Origin: an uncultured Candidatus Saccharibacteria bacterium
Lineage (GTDB): Bacteria > Patescibacteria > Saccharimonadia > Saccharimonadales > UBA4665
Assembly: GCA_946482575.1 (NCBI GenBank)
Contig: CAMLRZ010000006.1
Span: 1 to 50,153 of the forward strand
Direction: 5' to 3'
Length of the DNA: 50,153 nt
Part shown: one piece after another, positions 14,964-23,984 of the stretch
Layout: every line of letters starts with the position of its first letter
How positions within the stretch are numbered: position 1 is the stretch's first letter
The notes under the pieces: generated by a model
Seen by the model: the letters and a program-made list of their open reading frames with translations, nothing else
The model's database searches: none
Told to the model about the DNA's origin: nothing
Position numbers and translations under genes: made by a program

Positions 14964-17807
14964 ATGAAATTTGGAATTCTGCAACCCAAAGCCAGTGAGC
15001 CCGTGGAGGGCTGTTTGCTATTGCTGCAGGTACCGCGTACCAATGACAAAAAAGCACTGGCTGCCGAGCAGATGTTGGCCAGTTTACACGGTTTACTTAC
15101 GTTGCCAGCGGTCAGCACGTTTAGCGGCCCGGTCCGCGAACGCATTAGTTTCGAGATTGCTGTGGTTAACAAGCGCATTGGGTTTTACGTGTGGGTTCCC
15201 AAATATCTCAAGGATTTTGTGGCCGAGCAAATTTACGCGCAGTATCCGAGCGTGCAAATTTCTGAGGTCGAAGATTACTCTCAGCCAAGCCAGGATCACC
15301 AGACGATCTTAGCCACCGATTTGCAGATGACCTCCAACGACGTGCTGCCTATCAAAACGTTCCAAAGTTTTGATGTTGACCCTTTGGCGGCCATCACGGC
15401 CACATTGGCAAAATTTGACGATAACGAAGAGGCATGGGTGCAGCTGATTATGCGTCCGGCATCTAGCCAGTGGCAGCGCAAGACCGAGCAGTATTTATCG
15501 GGCATCAAGGGCGGTAAAACTAAAACCACCGGCATGCTGCAGGCATTATGGACGCCACCCGAAGCCACTACTACCCCGGCGAAGCTCACCGAATTTCAAC
15601 AGGCACAGGCAACGGGTGCTGACACAAAAAGCCAAAAACTCGCCTTTGAGGCAGTGCTTCGCGTAGTGTATCGCAGCCACAGCTCCGAAACGCAGGCACG
15701 CTTACGCATGCAGTCGATCATTGCCAGTTACAAGCAGTTCAATAGCACCTATTTGAACGGCTTTGAACAGGGAAAACTTGTTGCGCTAGAGGCGATTCCA
15801 GAGAACTATTTTGATCGTGAGTTCGCCAAAGCTCGCTACATTATGAACATTGAGGAAGTTGCCACGCTGTACCACTTGCCCCACACTACCGTGGAGACAC
15901 CGTTCATTTTGTGGGCTTCTAGCCAAACCGCCGAACCGCCCGCCAACTTGCCCATTGCTACGCCCGGGCGTACTGACATAAGTCCGATTGCCATGACTCA
16001 TTTTCGCGGTCATGACACGGCCTTTGGTATGCCGCGGTCTGATCGTGGTCGTCACCTATACATCATTGGTCAAACGGGTGTAGGTAAGTCTGGTTTGCTC
16101 GAACTGCTGACAATTTCGGACGTTTACAGCCCGTACGGCTTTGCAATTATTGACCCGCACGGCGACTACGCTCAGAACATCGTAAAGCGCATTCCGCAGG
16201 AACGCATGAAAGATGTTATCTACTTTAACGCTGCCGATACCGACTTTCCAATTGCTTTTAACCCCATGGAAATTTACGACGCCAAGCTAAAAAACCACAC
16301 AACCTCTGAGCTCATTGGCGTGCTAAAGCGTATGTTTGAGTCGTGGGGCCCACGACTGGAGTATATCCTTCGGTATAGCCTGCTGGCACTACTTGATTAC
16401 CCCAATGCCACCATGTTGGACATTACGCGAATCTTGACCGATAAAAACTTCCGTAAGCGCGTGTTGGACCATGTGGAAGATCCAGTGGTGCTCAACTTTT
16501 GGACGGTTGAATTTGCAAGCTGGAACGACAAGTTTGCAGCTGAGGCCGTGGCACCAGTTCTGAACAAAGTAGGTGCGTTCACTGCCAACCCATTGGTCCG
16601 TAATATTATTGGTCAGCCAAAGAGCAGCTTTAATGTTCGCCAGATTATGGACGAGCGCAAGATCTTGATCATCAACCTGAGCCGCGGTTTAGTTGGCGAA
16701 GACAATGCGGCATTGCTTGGTGCGCTTATCGTAACCAAAATCCAGATGGCAGCCATGTCGCGCGCAGACATTCCCATAGAAGAACGCACGCCTTTCTATT
16801 TGTACGTGGATGAGTTCCAGAACTTTGCCACCGATTCCTTTGCTACTATTTTGTCAGAGGCCCGAAAGTATGGTTTGAATCTAACAGTAGCCAACCAGTA
16901 TACGGCTCAGATGATGCAAGAGGTTAAAGATGCCGTATTCGGTAACGTGGGTTCAATTATTGCTTTCCGAACCAGTGCCGATGACGCCCGTGTCATGATG
17001 AAGTACTTTGAGCCCAAGTTCGAAGAGCAGGATTTGGTGCACATGCACAACCGTCATTTTGTAATTAGCATGGCTATCGAAGGCGAAAAAGCGGCGGCAT
17101 TCTCGGCGATCAGTTTGAACTTACCACCCGAGGAAACCGATCTTACCAACGAAATTGTGGCGGAAAGCCGTCGGCTGTATGCTAAGCCCCTCAAAGAGGT
17201 GGAAGGAGTGGTCAACGAACAGTACGTCGTGAAAAAACCACAGCAGCCCGCCAAGAGCGACAAGCCAGCCAAAGAGCCTCGGTCTGAAAAACCAGTCGAA
17301 AAGGGCAAGCCAAAAGCAGAGTCAAAACCAACCAAGCCCAAAGAAGCAGTTGCTGTTAGTGCTGACCAACGCAGCATTATTGTGCGGGCCTTGTCACGAC
17401 TGGCGCTGTCGTCACCTGACGCAAAACCCAAAAAAGAAGCTGAGCCTAAGCGTACCGAAAGACTGCCAAAGGCAGAAAGTGTTGCCAAGCCCGCCAAGCC
17501 ATCTAAACCAGCGCAGCCGTCCACAGCGCCCGCTCCCAAGCCGCGACCAGCAGAGGCAACAGATTTGTTAAAAGCGGATGGTGAAGTGACCATGTTCTCG
17601 CGTCATAGCAGCTCGGCAGAGGCGGCGATTTCGCCACGTGCCGAGGCCGCTCGTCCTGCTCCTCAGCCGGAAGCGCCGCAAGAAGAGGCGCCTATTCAGT
17701 CGGAAAGCCCTATACCTCAGGCAGAAGACGAGACAGCACCAAAGAAACGACGCCGTCGACGCCGACGCAGCAAGACAAAAGCTGGCGATGCTTCTGCGGG
17801 CGAATAA
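14964..17807 (+). CDS. VirB4/TraG-like T4SS ATPase (DUF87-type) with basic tail
   Basis: A 947-aa ATPase. Residues about 1-330 are a mixed domain. The motor follows, with Walker A GQTGVGKS (about 369-376), IIDPHGDYA just after, and YLYVDEFQNF as Walker B near residue 611, then the late ANQYTAQM block. This matches DNA-pumping HerA/TraG/VirB4 relatives of conjugation and secretion systems. Residues from about 735 are low complexity (Lys, Pro, Ala, Glu) and end in a run of about ten basic residues before SKTK, likely a nucleic-acid or membrane contact. No other T4SS gene is in the window. Partner and substrate are unknown. Confidence 0.82.
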   Translation: MKFGILQPKASEPVEGCLLLLQVPRTNDKKALAAEQMLASLHGLLTLPAVSTFSGPVRERISFEIAVVNKRIGFYVWVPKYLKDFVAEQIYAQYPSVQISEVEDYSQPSQDHQTILATDLQMTSNDVLPIKTFQSFDVDPLAAITATLAKFDDNEEAWVQLIMRPASSQWQRKTEQYLSGIKGGKTKTTGMLQALWTPPEATTTPAKLTEFQQAQATGADTKSQKLAFEAVLRVVYRSHSSETQARLRMQSIIASYKQFNSTYLNGFEQGKLVALEAIPENYFDREFAKARYIMNIEEVATLYHLPHTTVETPFILWASSQTAEPPANLPIATPGRTDISPIAMTHFRGHDTAFGMPRSDRGRHLYIIGQTGVGKSGLLELLTISDVYSPYGFAIIDPHGDYAQNIVKRIPQERMKDVIYFNAADTDFPIAFNPMEIYDAKLKNHTTSELIGVLKRMFESWGPRLEYILRYSLLALLDYPNATMLDITRILTDKNFRKRVLDHVEDPVVLNFWTVEFASWNDKFAAEAVAPVLNKVGAFTANPLVRNIIGQPKSSFNVRQIMDERKILIINLSRGLVGEDNAALLGALIVTKIQMAAMSRADIPIEERTPFYLYVDEFQNFATDSFATILSEARKYGLNLTVANQYTAQMMQEVKDAVFGNVGSIIAFRTSADDARVMMKYFEPKFEEQDLVHMHNRHFVISMAIEGEKAAAFSAISLNLPPEETDLTNEIVAESRRLYAKPLKEVEGVVNEQYVVKKPQQPAKSDKPAKEPRSEKPVEKGKPKAESKPTKPKEAVAVSADQRSIIVRALSRLALSSPDAKPKKEAEPKRTERLPKAESVAKPAKPSKPAQPSTAPAPKPRPAEATDLLKADGEVTMFSRHSSSAEAAISPRAEAARPAPQPEAPQEEAPIQSESPIPQAEDETAPKKRRRRRRRSKTKAGDASAGE

Positions 17808-17814
17808 ACTGCTG

Positions 17815-17841
17815 TAAAATCCGCTGCCAGCGGTGGTTTTA
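17815..17841 (+). terminator. terminator after the T4SS-type ATPase gene
   Basis: Stem CCGCT-gcc-AGCGG flanked by A-rich and T-rich arms. Confidence 0.6.
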
Positions 17842-17896
17842 GCCAACCTTAAAGCGTATACTAAAAGGAACAAACCTAAAACACAGTTTATATTGC

Positions 17897-19492
17897 ATGC
17901 AGGAAAAACCTACTCGACGTACGCGTAAACGGATTTCGCTGGGCGGCGTGGCGATGCTACTTATGGTGGCAACGCTCGTCGGACAGTTGCTTGGTTTTAT
18001 GCGTACCCGATTGGTTAACGCCAACTTTGCCGCCACTGGTCCGCAAAGCACAGACACCTACTTTGCGGCATTCAATATCCCTGACTTTTTCTTTTACACC
18101 TTGGCTGCCGGTGCTTTGGGCGTCGCATTTATGCCCGTGCTCACCGATAAGCTCACCAAGCATGACCGTAAGGCTATGTGGGAGTTGGTGGCGAGCTTAC
18201 TTAACTTGTTAAGTGTACTCATGCTGGTGGTTGCGGTGATTATCTTTGTGTATGCCGAGTGGCTCATCCAACACATCGTGGCGCCGGATATGGATCCGCA
18301 ACAAACACATAACGCCGCCACAATTATGCGGCTGGTGGCACTTAACCCGCTGTTCTTTACGCTTTCCGGCATCCTAACCAGCGCTCAGCAGACCCTTGGT
18401 AAGTTCTTCTTTTACGCTATATCGCCACTGTTTTACAACCTGTCGATCATCATAAGTATCTATGTTTTCCGCAACTCTGAAATTGGAATCGTGGGCTTAG
18501 GAATCGGCGCTGCCATTGGTGGATTTTTGCAATTGCTGGTGGTTTGCCTGGGCTTGTTCGGCACTAAATTTCACTGGCATCCACGCATTTCCTGGCGCGA
18601 CCACGACTTTAGAACGGTGCTCAAAAACCTGCCACCTCGATCACTGGACCAAGGTGTTGACCAAGTGCAAAGTATCATCGAGACCAACTTTGCTCGCCGT
18701 TTAGGTGAAGGGTACATTAGCTACTACAACAACGCGTACACGCTGCACACTGCTCCAATTCTGCTGCTGGGTACAGCTATTTCTACGGCGGCGTTCCCGC
18801 GGCTGAACAAACGCTTGTCGCAAGGTCGTCCAGATCTGTTCCGACGTGACTTCCTGCGCGTGCTACGTATGATTATATGGCTGGCTATGCCAGTAGTCAT
18901 CGTTTGTTTCTTTGCTCGTGGTTATTTGGCTCGTTTGATCTTTTCGCGCGATGCTCAAGAGATTGCTCTGATCTTTGGCTTCTTGTGTGTGGCCATCTTT
19001 TTCCGTACCTTATATGCAATTATTTCACGCTGGTTTTATGCGCAAAAAGATACCAAAACACCGCTATTCGTTTCGCTCTTCACCATTGGCTTGAACTTTG
19101 TGTTGGTCACAATATTGGCTCGGCCCAGCACCTATGGGGCAGCAGGTTTGGCCATGGCGCAATCAATTGTTGCCGCTTTGGAAGTACTGGTGTTATTTAC
19201 GATCATGCTGATCCGCGATACCAAGCTGTTCGATGCCGCTTTTTGGGGTGGTATCGTGCGCATTATTTCGGTGGGAGGCTTTAGCGTTCTTACTGCCTAT
19301 ACCGCTGTATCGTTTTACCCTCTCGAAGCAACCGACCGCGGTCTGGTTACCTTGGGCAGCAAATTCTTGCTTATCGCTGCCACGACCTTCGTGGTCCACA
19401 TAGGTGTTTCGCAATTGTTTAGCCTAGAGGAAGTGCGCCCCGTATTCGCGTGGCTCCGTCGGTTGCTTAAGCCGATCAAGATCCAGTACTAA
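17897..19492 (+). CDS. murJ: lipid II flippase MurJ (MviN)
   Basis: A 531-aa polytopic protein of the MOP superfamily that moves lipid II across the membrane for peptidoglycan synthesis. Family features are a basic N-terminus, then LLGFMRTRLVNANFAATGPQ piecewise, LAAGALGVAFMPVL, and the LDQGVDQVQSIIETNFARRLGEG region. About 14 membrane segments fit the length. A -10 TATACT lies at 17857-17862. It converges on the next gene through a shared CTAA. Its presence shows that the organism builds its own wall. Confidence 0.93.
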   Translation: MQEKPTRRTRKRISLGGVAMLLMVATLVGQLLGFMRTRLVNANFAATGPQSTDTYFAAFNIPDFFFYTLAAGALGVAFMPVLTDKLTKHDRKAMWELVASLLNLLSVLMLVVAVIIFVYAEWLIQHIVAPDMDPQQTHNAATIMRLVALNPLFFTLSGILTSAQQTLGKFFFYAISPLFYNLSIIISIYVFRNSEIGIVGLGIGAAIGGFLQLLVVCLGLFGTKFHWHPRISWRDHDFRTVLKNLPPRSLDQGVDQVQSIIETNFARRLGEGYISYYNNAYTLHTAPILLLGTAISTAAFPRLNKRLSQGRPDLFRRDFLRVLRMIIWLAMPVVIVCFFARGYLARLIFSRDAQEIALIFGFLCVAIFFRTLYAIISRWFYAQKDTKTPLFVSLFTIGLNFVLVTILARPSTYGAAGLAMAQSIVAALEVLVLFTIMLIRDTKLFDAAFWGGIVRIISVGGFSVLTAYTAVSFYPLEATDRGLVTLGSKFLLIAATTFVVHIGVSQLFSLEEVRPVFAWLRRLLKPIKIQY

Positions 19493-19791
19493 GCTGCTGG
19501 GGTCATGCGCACGATCACTTGGCAGCTCTGGTTCCATAAGTTTTTTAGGGAATAGCTGAGCATGTAATCGCCATTTTGCGGCGTTCGACGTAGCGAAACT
19601 TGCACTTTTGCCGTTTGCGGTTGAATGTCTATGTCGAGTTGCGGCTCTGGAAAGCTGTTTTCATACAGCCCAAGTAGAACCCGATGAGTTTGGCCCGCAC
19701 CCAGTGTAGCTCGACTGACTACCTCTGTTTTATGGGAGTTACCTCGCAGGCTAATTCCCGCGTTAGGTGTGTGGACTAATGTTTCGCTCAT
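19489..19791 (-). CDS. small beta-rich protein, paralogue of the 2727-3032 protein
   Basis: A 100-aa protein of unknown function. It has alternating hydrophobic and polar residues and no membrane segment or signal peptide. It shares with the 101-aa protein at 2727-3032 the spaced residues G-x-Y, PEP, R, Y-x-L-x-Y-x-x-x-N and a late C-x-V, in the same order and spacing. AGAGGG precedes the ATG. It is convergent with murJ, overlapping by the CTAA stop. Confidence 0.6.
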   Translation of the reverse strand: MSETLVHTPNAGISLRGNSHKTEVVSRATLGAGQTHRVLLGLYENSFPEPQLDIDIQPQTAKVQVSLRRTPQNGDYMLSYSLKNLWNQSCQVIVRMTPAA

Positions 19792-20029
19792 TTTGTGTAC
19801 CCTCTTGTTACTACGGTTTTTTAAGCTACTTTTTGTTGTTTGTTACATCGCGTGTAGGATAATTTGCGTATCAAGGAAATCGGAAGTGAGTAAAAAATAG
19901 TCGCCCCTGCAATGGTGGTCGATACTTTAATGGTACAGGCCAGAATGGAAACCTACAAGAGCATAAGCATGATAACTTTGTCACAATTTTGTTCAGGGGT
20001 AGGGCATGGCTAAAAAGCTTCACCTCTGT
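19792..20029. other. intergenic stretch between a small gene and lepA
   Basis: About 240 bp without a supportable gene. It contains the upstream region of the minus-strand small gene and the lepA promoter at its right end. I see no clear hairpin, repeat or RNA signature. Confidence 0.4.
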
Positions 20030-20035
20030 TATAAT
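20030..20035 (+). promoter_or_regulatory. extended -10 TGTTATAAT of lepA
   Basis: TATAAT ends 10 nt before the lepA ATG at 20046, leaving room for only a few leader bases and no Shine-Dalgarno. Confidence 0.55.
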
Positions 20036-20045
20036 GCGGGTAAAT

Positions 20046-21821
20046 ATGGACAACATTAGAAACTTTTGTATTATTGCGCACATTGACCACGGAAAAAGCA
20101 CGTTGGCCGACCGCTTGCTGGAGCTTACCGGCACTGTCGAAAAGCGCCAAATGAAAGAGCAGCTGCTTGACCGGATGGACTTGGAGCGCGAACGAGGCAT
20201 TACTATCAAGCTGCAGCCGGTTCGCATGGACTACAAAGGCCACCAGCTAAACCTGATCGATACGCCCGGGCACGTCGACTTTAGCTACGAGGTTTCACGA
20301 AGCCTGGAAGCCTGTGAGGGTGCTATTTTGGTGGTTGATGCAACGCAGGGCATGCAGGCGCAGACCTTGGCAAACGTCTATTTGGCGATGGCTGCCGACT
20401 TAAAAATCATTCCCGTTTTGAATAAAATCGATCTTCCGGCCGCTGATGTTGAGCGGGTTAGCAAAGAGGTTATCAGCTTGCTGGGATGCAAACCCGAAGA
20501 TATTTTGCACATTTCAGCTAAAACCGGCCAGGGTGTAGACGCTGTGCTCGAACGCATCGTGCGCGACGTTCCAGCGCCACAGGGCGAGCCAGCATCTCCT
20601 ACGCGCGCTCTTATTTTTGACAGTTATTACGATGATTACCGTGGGGTCATTTTGTACGTTCGCATTGTGGACGGCCAGATTAAAAAAGGCGCTCCTATTC
20701 GCATGTTGGCCACCGACGCCCGCGGCCTGGCGCTTGAAGTGGGTGCACTCAAACCGGACATGACCCCTAACGCCGCCCTGCAAACAGGCGAAATCGGCTA
20801 CATTGTAACCAACCTGCGAAGTACACGCGAAGCACGCGTGGGTGACACGGTAACTTTGGCAAATAGCGTCGCTGAAGTACTGCCGTTGCCCGGCTACCAG
20901 GACGTCAAGCCGTTTGTCTATGCCGGCTTTTTCCCCGACAGTAATGAGAACTATCAATTGCTAAAAGACGCAGTCGAAAAACTGAGTCTGAGCGATTCCG
21001 CACTGCAATTTGAGCCAGAAAACTCACCAGTACTGGGCTTTGGCGTGCGTATCGGCTTTTTGGGCTTGCTGCATATGGACATCGTGCGCGAGCGTCTTGA
21101 GCGTGAGTACAACCTGGACTTGGTAGTGACCAATCCGTCTACCGACTATCAGGTAACGTTAACTGCGGGCGAAGAACTCGACATCAAAAGTGCAGCCGAC
21201 TTGCCCGATCCTGCCAAAATTAGCGAAATCCGTGAACCATGGATCAGGGGTGAAATTGTAGTGCCCCAAGATTACGTGGGCGCTGTCATTCAACTGGTTG
21301 TGGGCAAACGGGGCATTCAAAAAAACCTCAGTTATATAGACGAACGCACCTTAGTGAGTTTTGAAGCCCCTTTGGCTAATTTGTTAACTGATTTTTACGA
21401 TCAGCTCAAAAGTATTACATCGGGCTACGGCTCTTTCAATTATGAGTTGGCAGACTATCGTGCTGAAGATTTAGTGCGACTGGATTTTTATGTGGCAGGT
21501 GAGCGGGTGGATGCATTGGCGATTATGGTGCACCGCAGTGAAGCGCCGTACGTTGGTCGCGAGATCGTGAAAAAGCTTAAAGACGTTATCCCAAGGCAGC
21601 AATTTCCCGTGGCACTTCAGGCGGCGATTGGCGGCCGATTTATCGCTCGTGAAGACATCAGCGCGTATCGCAAGGATGTCACAACTGGCCTGTACGGTGG
21701 TGACGTATCTCGAAAAAAGAAGGTCTTAGCTAAACAGAAAAAAGGTAAAGCACGCATGAAACGCTTTGGAAAAATCGACATTCCTGCCGAGGCTTTCACC
21801 GTCATGCTCAAGCGTGACTAA
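20046..21821 (+). CDS. lepA: elongation factor 4 (LepA)
   Basis: A 591-aa translational GTPase that binds ribosomes and back-translocates or helps biogenesis. G1 is AHIDHGKS (residues 11-18), G2 lies in RERGITIK, G3 is DTPGH, and G4 is NKID. The C-terminal LepA signature is present (KKGKARMKRFGKIDIP region). I chose ATG 20046 (MDNIRNF) because upstream in-frame residues run through the promoter, and the family starts here. The length matches the family (about 600 aa). Confidence 0.96.
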   Translation: MDNIRNFCIIAHIDHGKSTLADRLLELTGTVEKRQMKEQLLDRMDLERERGITIKLQPVRMDYKGHQLNLIDTPGHVDFSYEVSRSLEACEGAILVVDATQGMQAQTLANVYLAMAADLKIIPVLNKIDLPAADVERVSKEVISLLGCKPEDILHISAKTGQGVDAVLERIVRDVPAPQGEPASPTRALIFDSYYDDYRGVILYVRIVDGQIKKGAPIRMLATDARGLALEVGALKPDMTPNAALQTGEIGYIVTNLRSTREARVGDTVTLANSVAEVLPLPGYQDVKPFVYAGFFPDSNENYQLLKDAVEKLSLSDSALQFEPENSPVLGFGVRIGFLGLLHMDIVRERLEREYNLDLVVTNPSTDYQVTLTAGEELDIKSAADLPDPAKISEIREPWIRGEIVVPQDYVGAVIQLVVGKRGIQKNLSYIDERTLVSFEAPLANLLTDFYDQLKSITSGYGSFNYELADYRAEDLVRLDFYVAGERVDALAIMVHRSEAPYVGREIVKKLKDVIPRQQFPVALQAAIGGRFIAREDISAYRKDVTTGLYGGDVSRKKKVLAKQKKGKARMKRFGKIDIPAEAFTVMLKRD

Positions 21822-21931
21822 GTTGATTAAACAAAAATACAACACTATACCTCTGATAGCTAAAAACTTGCAATTTTTCTGAAGCATGTTTTGCACTTGA
21901 GGCACGAGGGAACTCGCTAGATAATGCTGCC

Positions 21932-21972
21932 GTCACGCTCCCGGGGTACCGCATCTTGCTTCGGGACGTGAC
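21932..21972 (-). terminator. stable hairpin downstream of the peroxiredoxin gene
   Basis: GTCACG...CCCG and CGGG-a-CGTGAC form a 10-bp interrupted stem with an 18-nt loop, just past the peroxiredoxin stop. There is no following T-run, so it may be a 3'-end stabiliser rather than an intrinsic terminator. The rest of 21822-21931 holds nothing I can identify. Confidence 0.45.
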
Positions 21973-21974
21973 AA

Positions 21975-22448
21975 TTAAGACTTATGCTTTGCGCTCTGTT
22001 GCAGATGCTGCAGATCGGCAATAATTTGAGCGGCATGTTTCTTGGGGTCAACGCCTTCGTACTTTTTAGCAATCTCGCCCGTGGGGCTAATGATGTAAGT
22101 GTTTCGGTGTGTGCCCATGTATTCGCGCCCCATAAATTTACGAGGCGCCCACGCGCCGTAGGCCTCAATAGTGGTATGCTCGGGGTCGCTCAACAACGTA
22201 AAGGACAGGTTGTGTTTGTCGGCAAACTTTTTGTGACTCGCTACAGAATCTTTGCTTACGCCAATAACTACGGCGTTGCCGAATTCGGCGATAGCATCAC
22301 GGGCATCGCGAAAGCTGCATGCTTCTGTGGTGCAGCCAGGTGTATCGTCTTTGGGGTAAAAGTACAAGACGACCCACTTGCCTGCATAATCTTGCAAGGT
22401 ATGCATAACGCCATCTTGGTCGGGAAGCGAAAAGGTAGGTGCTTTCAT
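21975..22448 (-). CDS. bcp: peroxiredoxin, BCP/PrxQ type
   Basis: A 157-aa thiol peroxidase that reduces hydroperoxides in the cytoplasm. It has the thioredoxin-fold segment LYFYPKDDTPGCTTEAC, with the peroxidatic Cys in PGCT and a second Cys five residues later as in PrxQ. Ser or Thr-rich strands and THRNTYIIS follow. The ATG at 22448 fits the family start. A TTG at 22454, with GGAG 5 nt before it, is a real alternative adding two residues. TACAAT lies upstream. Confidence 0.92.
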   Translation of the reverse strand: MKAPTFSLPDQDGVMHTLQDYAGKWVVLYFYPKDDTPGCTTEACSFRDARDAIAEFGNAVVIGVSKDSVASHKKFADKHNLSFTLLSDPEHTTIEAYGAWAPRKFMGREYMGTHRNTYIISPTGEIAKKYEGVDPKKHAAQIIADLQHLQQSAKHKS

Positions 22449-22516
22449 GAGCAAAAGTTCTCCATTACAAAGTCATTGTACTCTTTTATCAGGTAGCGAT
22501 ACAGGGGAGTTTGCGG

Positions 22517-22522
22517 TATAGT
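22517..22522 (+). promoter_or_regulatory. -10 box TATAGT, leaderless guanylate-kinase-like gene
   Basis: It ends 6 nt before the ATG at 22529. GGGGAG lies further upstream than the box and so is outside the predicted mRNA. Confidence 0.5.
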
Positions 22523-22528
22523 ACGCGT

Positions 22529-23269
22529 ATGGAATTAGACGAACAGTTACGAGCAAAAGTGGCTCACTATCGCCCTCAGCCAGAACGTTTTGCTCATTTG
22601 CAGAGCACCCCGTTGCTGTTTATTGTGGGCATTTCGGGTGCGGGCAAAAACGCACTCTCTACTAAGCTAAAGGTTGACCACCCTACGGAATATCACCAGC
22701 TGGTAACCAATGTTACCCGTCCACCACGCAAAAATAATGGCGTGTTGGAACAGGATGGTATCGACTACCACTTCATTAACATGGAAACTGCCAATAGAAT
22801 GTTGGACAATCAACAGTATATTGAGGCGAATGTATACAGCAACAATATTTATGGCACCAGTGTTGCCGAGCTGGAAGTAGCGCAGCAAAAAGGCCGTATC
22901 GTTATTGGTGACATCGACGTAAATGGCGTGGCTAATTTTGTGCGCCTGGGCTTGCACGCATTGCCTGTTTTTGTGTTGCCGCCTAGCTATGAGGTGTGGC
23001 AACAGAGACTGCTTACCCGATATCCGAACGGACAAATTGACCAGGCGGATTGGCTGGCCCGCATGAAGACTGCCCAAAGTGAAATCAAGCACGCCCTTCA
23101 AGCTGAATACTTTTATTTTGTTATTAACGATGATCTGGCGCAAGCCGCAGAGACAATTAACGCAATCGCCCATGATGTTCCAACTGAACATCGCTCAGAA
23201 GCAGCACTTGCTGTTGCGCATTCTATACTCGATGCCATTAATGCCAAGCTTGCCGAATTTACGGCGTAA
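22529..23269 (+). CDS. guanylate-kinase-like P-loop protein
   Basis: A 246-aa protein of the guanylate kinase family. It has a P-loop-like GISGAGKNAL near residue 33, a TNVTRPPRK block with DGIDYHFI (the GMP-binding region), and EANVYSNNIYGTS. The P-loop has Asn where the family has Ser or Thr after GK, and the protein is longer than Gmk with an extended C-terminus, so it may be a paralogue with another substrate. I chose the leaderless ATG at 22529 over an in-frame one six codons upstream. The stop overlaps the HD gene start (TAATG). Confidence 0.75.
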   Translation: MELDEQLRAKVAHYRPQPERFAHLQSTPLLFIVGISGAGKNALSTKLKVDHPTEYHQLVTNVTRPPRKNNGVLEQDGIDYHFINMETANRMLDNQQYIEANVYSNNIYGTSVAELEVAQQKGRIVIGDIDVNGVANFVRLGLHALPVFVLPPSYEVWQQRLLTRYPNGQIDQADWLARMKTAQSEIKHALQAEYFYFVINDDLAQAAETINAIAHDVPTEHRSEAALAVAHSILDAINAKLAEFTA

Positions 23270-23955
23270 TGGGATTGATTCAGTCTCCGGAGATTACTGA
23301 ACTTACCATTGCTACCCTGGGGGAGGATGTTGTCGAAGAAATGCTTCACATCGATGGCTATACTTTTGCACATGGCTTAGCAACAGGTGCCATGACTGCC
23401 GAAGCACTGCAGGCCGCAGGGTGCAGCGAAGAGACAATAGTTATTGGGGCACTTGCCGGAGCTTTACACGATGTGGGCAAGTTTAGCCCCCGTATCCAGC
23501 AGTTGATGACGGAGTCCAGTGGGCAAAAGTTTACTCCGGGCCAGGCAACACTTATGCGAACGCACACTACGCGAGGTTTCTTGAGCTTGGCTCAATATTT
23601 GGGCCCAGACGTATTGACTGAGTCATCAGAAGGTAGTGTCGCGGCCTATACCGCGCTGCATCACCACGCCACGCTTACGCCCAGAACGTATCAGGCTAAA
23701 CCCTTGCACGCTGGCATTTGCCATACGGTGCAGCTTTGCGATGTTGCCCACGCTCGTCTTTTTGACCCAAATCGCACTTATCGAGCTGCTCGTGACGGCG
23801 TAGTCTATACTCCCCACCAAATTGGACGCCAAATTGTGGCGCAATTTACCGACTTTCCGCCGCAGCCTCAGGGCCACCGAGTGCCTGTTGAAGAGCTTGT
23901 TATGAGCTGGGCAGATAGAGCTGCACACTCACAAGACCCTAGCACTCTTGACTGA
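23269..23955 (+). CDS. HD-domain phosphohydrolase
   Basis: A 228-aa protein with an HD metal-dependent phosphohydrolase fold. The motif LHDVGKFS lies near residue 68, with earlier FAHGL and later HTTRGF and HHHATL supplying metal ligands; the pattern resembles HD-GYP-like domains but is not a full HD-GYP. The family hydrolyses nucleotides or cyclic dinucleotides; the substrate is unknown. It is translationally coupled to the guanylate-kinase-like gene, which suggests nucleotide metabolism. Its last codons carry the left half of the CIRCE element controlling hrcA. Confidence 0.75.
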   Translation: MGLIQSPEITELTIATLGEDVVEEMLHIDGYTFAHGLATGAMTAEALQAAGCSEETIVIGALAGALHDVGKFSPRIQQLMTESSGQKFTPGQATLMRTHTTRGFLSLAQYLGPDVLTESSEGSVAAYTALHHHATLTPRTYQAKPLHAGICHTVQLCDVAHARLFDPNRTYRAARDGVVYTPHQIGRQIVAQFTDFPPQPQGHRVPVEELVMSWADRAAHSQDPSTLD

Positions 23956-23965
23956 TGAGTGCCAA
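23939..23965 (+). promoter_or_regulatory. CIRCE operator of hrcA
   Basis: CTAGCACTC, a 9-nt spacer TTGACTGAT and GAGTGCCAA match the CIRCE consensus (TTAGCACTC-N9-GAGTGCTAA) with two changes. The spacer contains a -35-like TTGACT, 18 bp before the -10 TATCAT at 23972-23977, so HrcA binding would cover the promoter. Confidence 0.85.
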
Positions 23966-23971
23966 GCACAC

Positions 23972-23977
23972 TATCAT
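23972..23977 (+). promoter_or_regulatory. -10 box TATCAT of hrcA
   Basis: It ends 7 nt before the ATG at 23985, with TTGACT 18 bp upstream inside CIRCE. It supports 23985 as the start and predicts a leaderless, autoregulated transcript. Confidence 0.6.
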
Positions 23978-23984
23978 AGACAGT

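Noticed and set aside
19989..20045. Longer LepA start
   Set aside because: The extra residues are translated from the promoter region; TATAAT and the family N-terminus place the start at 20046.
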